Both the position numbers and the translations under genes were made by a program. Under the pieces are notes generated by a model that had not been told where the DNA came from, made no database searches, and worked only from the letters and a program-made list of their open reading frames with translations. Positions 60,483-64,000 of a stretch of 64,000 nucleotides of DNA are shown here, piece by piece; within the stretch, counting starts at the first letter, position 1, and each line of letters starts with the position of its first letter. The stretch is from Chytriomyces cf. hyalinus JEL632 (Eukaryota > Chytridiomycota > Chytridiomycetes > Chytridiales > Chytriomycetaceae): assembly GCA_025435555.1 (NCBI GenBank), contig JAIWWG010000043.1:124001-188000 (forward strand), read 5' to 3'.

Positions 60483-63244
60483 ATGACCTCAATAGCCAGC
60501 AAGACAACGACAACAACAACAACAACAACCGACACGCACAAGAGGATGGACTTGAAGACGAGCGCAGCAGCTTCACTTGCCCATGCTTTAATGTCAAACA
60601 ATATCGGGGACGGAGACAGCGACGACGATGACGAGGAAAACTTGGCGGCGTTTGCAGATCTGCACTTGTCCTCCAAGGTGAATTTCCTTCTTTCTTGCGT
60701 TGCGCAGTTTGAAACGTCTATCCCATGAGATCCCATGGCCCTGTACCCCCTCTTCGATTGGGAATCCGTGTTGGACTCATCGTGACTCACACCCTTCCCT
60801 CCCCCTCGCACACACGCCAGGCGCTTTACATTTCTCAAACACCTGCACAAGTTACGAAACTGGCCACGCTGCTGTCCTCACGCATTGAGATGGGTCAAGG
60901 TGAGGGAAATGCATTTGAAAAAAATTTGTTTGATTTGTCCAAGCTCCATATCGAAAACGTGCGCTTACTTCAACTGCAAAAACTAGGCGAAGCAGTGCTG
61001 GAACTAGGAGTCGAAGATGACGGCTCGTCCATGAAACTCACGAGAGTCGAGTACGATGAGGCATTGCAAAATCTGCGGAAATGCTGCACTGGTCTGAACT
61101 GCGATGTGTCGGTATTGCATGAACGAAGGGACTTGAAGATGGTCTTGTCGAATAATTTGGTGCGTTGTTGATTTATTTTTTTACTTTGTTTCACTGGTGT
61201 TTTTCGTGATTGTGTGGGGTTGAGTTGGGGGATTGGGGTTAATGAGCGAGGCTCGATGAGAGGTGTACGGCTGACACGTGCATCTAAACTCTCATATGTA
61301 TAAAACAGGCCACCGGCGTTTCTGGAAGTAACGATAGTGTCGCCGAGGAAGCCAATGTTCCATCCGCAACGGTGCGTCGTAAAAAACCTCCATATTTTCG
61401 AATGTTGCTCAACGTCGTATTTTCCCCAACCCCTCAGAAAGCGCAATCTCCTGCTACCTCCCCCGTCTCCTCCAACACAGGTGGCCCGTCCCCAACCACG
61501 AAAGAAACAGGGTCTCTGGATGCTCCCTCTGACAAGTTTGTGGCTTCAAAGTCTGAAGACGGATACTTCTATGCACATTTGTTGATACGAAAACATGCGG
61601 GCCAAGTTGAAGATTTAAACGAACTAAGAATTGCGGTGGTTGGAAATGTGGATGCCGGTTTGTACTGTTTGAAATAATCTTGGCGGAGCCTTTCTTTTGT
61701 TGACAGTTTCGTTTATAATGCAGGAAAATCGACTCTTTTGGGAGTTCTTACAAAGAACGTGTTGGACGACGGGCGTGGAAAAGCTCGTATCAACCTATTC
61801 AAGCACAAGCATGAGATTGAGTCTGGGCGAACGTCGTCTGTGGGTCTCGAAATCATGGGCTTCACAAGTAAAGGAAACGCTGTTACCACGGACCTCGTGA
61901 ACGGGGCTGGATCGAAACAAAAATTGACGTGGGATGACATTTGTGCGAATGCTTCCAAGGTGATGGTTTTCATTTTGGAAGTGAATATTTTTTTGCCGAG
62001 TGTTCAACTTTTTTGTCTTGAATTGCTTGGTCCCCAGGTGATTTCCTTCTTCGATCTGGCTGGACACGAAAAGTACCTCAAAACGACCGTGTTTGGAATG
62101 ACGGGATGCTCGCCGGATTTCGTGATGCTCATGATTGGTGCGAATGCCGGGATTATCGGAATGACTAAAGGTGAGTCATTCTCTTCATAAAGTTTTATGC
62201 GTGTCTTATACAGTGCCGCCTGCACAGAACATCTGGGATTGGCCCTTGCATTGAATGTGCCCGTGTACATTTGCATCACAAAAATCGACATGTGCCCGCC
62301 AAACGTGTTGGAAAACACGATCAAGCAGCTCACTAAAATTCTAAAGAGCAGTGGATGCAGGAAAATTCCCATGTTTATTAAAACTGAGGGAGATGTGTTG
62401 GTGACTGCAGGAAACTTTGTATCTGAGAGGTGTGGCAAGCGTGAATCTCCATCTGTTTCAAACTCAGCTAACAAATCAAACTTTAATACGACAGAGTCTG
62501 CCCCATCTTTCAAGTTTCCAATCTGACAGGCGAGGGTCTAGACCTTCTGAAACTGTTCCTTAATGTCTTGCGCTCCAACAGTCAAGGCCACTACAACCCG
62601 AAAGCCGGCGTCGAATATCAAATCACCGACACGTTCAGTGTGCCAGGTGTTGGAACAGTTGTGAATGGAACACTCGTGAATGGGATCGTGCACGTGGGAG
62701 ACAGTTTGTTGATTGGACCAGACAGCAGCGGCCATTTCACTCCTACAATTGTAAAAAGCATTCAACGGAAACGGGTGAACGTGCCCGTTGCGAGTGCAGG
62801 CCAGAGCGCATCGTTTGCGTTGAAAAAGATTAAGCGCAGCAGTATCCGGAAAGGAATGGTGATGGTGAGCAAGGCTGCGGATGCCAAGGCGTATTACGAG
62901 TTTGAAGCGGAGATTCTTGTCCTGTATCACAGCACGACGATTAGTACCCGGTATCAGGCAATGTTGCATTGTGGTGGTGTGAGACAGACGGCCAAGATTG
63001 TGGGGATGGATAAAGGCGTTCTGAGGACGGGTGATCGCGCGTTGGTTCAGTTTAGGTGAGTTTTTGGGTGGTGTTGTGGACTCCTTTTGAGTCGATCTGA
63101 TCTTCATTGCATTCAAAAAGGTTCATGAGGAACCCTGAATACCTCAAGATTGGAACACGGTTGCTATTCAGAGAGGGCCGCACAAAGGGAGTTGGAAAAG
63201 TGGTGTACCTCGGACCCAAAGACACGCAAGAAGCGAGCAAATGA
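60483..63244 (+). CDS. GTPBP1/AGP-1-type translational GTPase
   Basis: join(60483..60677,60821..61159,61309..61371,61438..61657,61724..61959,62038..62170,62228..62429,62495..63055,63121..63244), 690 residues. After an N-terminal domain and a Ser/Pro/Thr-rich linker comes the G domain: G1 [11 protein letters not shown] (split by an intron inside the motif), G2 region [15 protein letters not shown]3 [14 protein letters not shown]4 ITKID, and later [12 protein letters not shown]-Tu-like domains II and III follow ([21 protein letters not shown], and [20 protein letters not shown]). Domain order and the SSVG in G2 match GTPBP1/GTPBP2, linked to mRNA decay and relief of stalled ribosomes, rather than Hbs1 or eEF1A. 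A short CAN repeat encodes the N-terminal Thr run. Confidence 0.92.
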
Positions 63245-63584
63245 TTCCTTGTGTTTTTTTTTTGCCTGTTGATGGAGATACACTGACTGGTTTCCACTTA
63301 TAAGTTATTGGTATTGGTTTTTTGTTTTTAAGCGCAACCGTGGAGGGATTTAGGTGTCTTGGAGTCTCTCAGTTGCTTTTCTTTTTGGTGGGGGGTTAAA
63401 TGGTTTGTTTTGGAAGGGTGTTCATGGAAATAACAAATGACCGAAAGTTCCACATCACAGCCACTTCCACGCCATCAGCTGAACTGATGATCCACAACTG
63501 ACCAAAAAAGGAAAAAGCATCAGCCCACCAACACTAGCGTAAAACAAGACTTCTGACGACCAGCGAACTTGAAACAAGGCAAAA
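63245..63584. other. intergenic region
   Basis: About 340 bp between the GTPase and the F-box gene; nothing else seen. Confidence 0.5.
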
Positions 63585-64000
63585 ATGCTCGCGAGGCTGC
63601 CGTGCGAAATCGTGCAACACATATTCAAACACATTCATCCAAAGCGTGTTCTCAAATACAAGAGAACGTGCCAATACTTGAACCAATGTCTCTCGGATGC
63701 TTACTTTGCCTGTTTGAACTTGGCTGTATATCTGCCTGCGGGCATGACCCCAACACCAACAACAACAACAACATCAGAAGGAACGCGCAACAGCCAACCC
63801 ACCGAATTTGACCAACTCTTTCTCCTCCTCCCACAAACTTACCAAGCCATTTACGCGTCCCAGCCACACATGCACAACCTGTCAACAATCGAATGGTACA
63901 CAAACTCGTATTTCGTCCATGCAATCCGGTTCCGCAAAGCCCCGATCCCTCTCCCAAAAGCGTTACACCAACTATCCACGAATCTGCGGCAACTCATCCT
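63585..64000 (+). CDS. F-box protein, partial (runs off the window)
   Basis: Open for 138 codons from the ATG at 63585 to the window edge. It begins with an F-box: LPCEIVQHIFKHIHPKRVLK, then YKRTCQYLNQCLSD, matching the L-P-x-E-(I/L)...I-F...L-...C-(R/Q)-x-(L/F)-N pattern. A short Thr run (TPTPTTTTTS) follows. F-box proteins recruit substrates to SCF ubiquitin ligases through Skp1. The substrate-binding part lies beyond the window. Confidence 0.8.
   Translation, partial: MLARLPCEIVQHIFKHIHPKRVLKYKRTCQYLNQCLSDAYFACLNLAVYLPAGMTPTPTTTTTSEGTRNSQPTEFDQLFLLLPQTYQAIYASQPHMHNLSTIEWYTNSYFVHAIRFRKAPIPLPKALHQLSTNLRQLI

Overview
This is nuclear DNA of a zoosporic fungus, most likely a chytrid (Chytridiomycota). 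The genes are closely packed on both strands and are cut by many short GT-AG introns, mostly 50-120 nt. The set includes clearly fungal-type genes (a GT71 mannosyltransferase, YME2, a VNX1-type antiporter, a GCN4-type bZIP, UTP15). It also carries a full-length nephrocystin-4, a ciliary transition-zone protein expected only in organisms that build a flagellum. The genus is not proven; a relative of Rhizoclosmatium/Chytriomyces is a guess.

Layout. 0-9 kb: a secreted bulb-lectin-like protein (-), an unknown coiled-coil protein (+), a GT71 mannosyltransferase (+) and the mitochondrial inner-membrane protein YME2 (+). 9-14 kb: a GCN4-type bZIP gene with two upstream ORFs and a GCN4/AP-1 palindrome, a small acidic ORF, and an unusual fusion of a permuted papain-like domain with DM9 repeats and a membrane anchor. 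13.8-20 kb (-): a hypothetical protein, oligoribonuclease, a CaM-kinase-I-like kinase and an ankyrin-repeat membrane protein. 21-29 kb (+): an SDR, mitochondrial uL13, a 929-residue protein made of three tandem EXORDIUM-like domains, and a secreted alpha/beta hydrolase. 29-36 kb (+): SEC24 and a putative O-fucosyltransferase-like membrane protein. 36-46 kb: UTP15 (-) and mitochondrial uL23 (+) share a 131-bp spacer, followed by nephrocystin-4 (-). 46-53 kb: a secreted Cys-rich protein (+), a repeat-bearing intergenic region and an ABCC transporter (-).

53-56 kb is different: two tRNA genes (Ala-TGC, Glu-TTC) bracket decayed pieces of two host genes, the complex I subunit NDUFS3 and an ER-type Hsp70. 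56-64 kb (+): a VNX1-type cation/H+ antiporter, a GTPBP1-type GTPase and the start of an F-box protein.

The genes do not form one pathway. Themes that recur are the secretory route and cell surface (SEC24, two type II glycosyltransferase-like proteins, four secreted or surface proteins), mitochondria (YME2, uL13m, uL23m), ribosome production (UTP15) and nutrient or calcium signalling (GCN4-like, CaMK, VNX1). Splice sites were placed by hand from GT/AG signals, reading phase and family alignments; totals quoted as divisible by three were checked.
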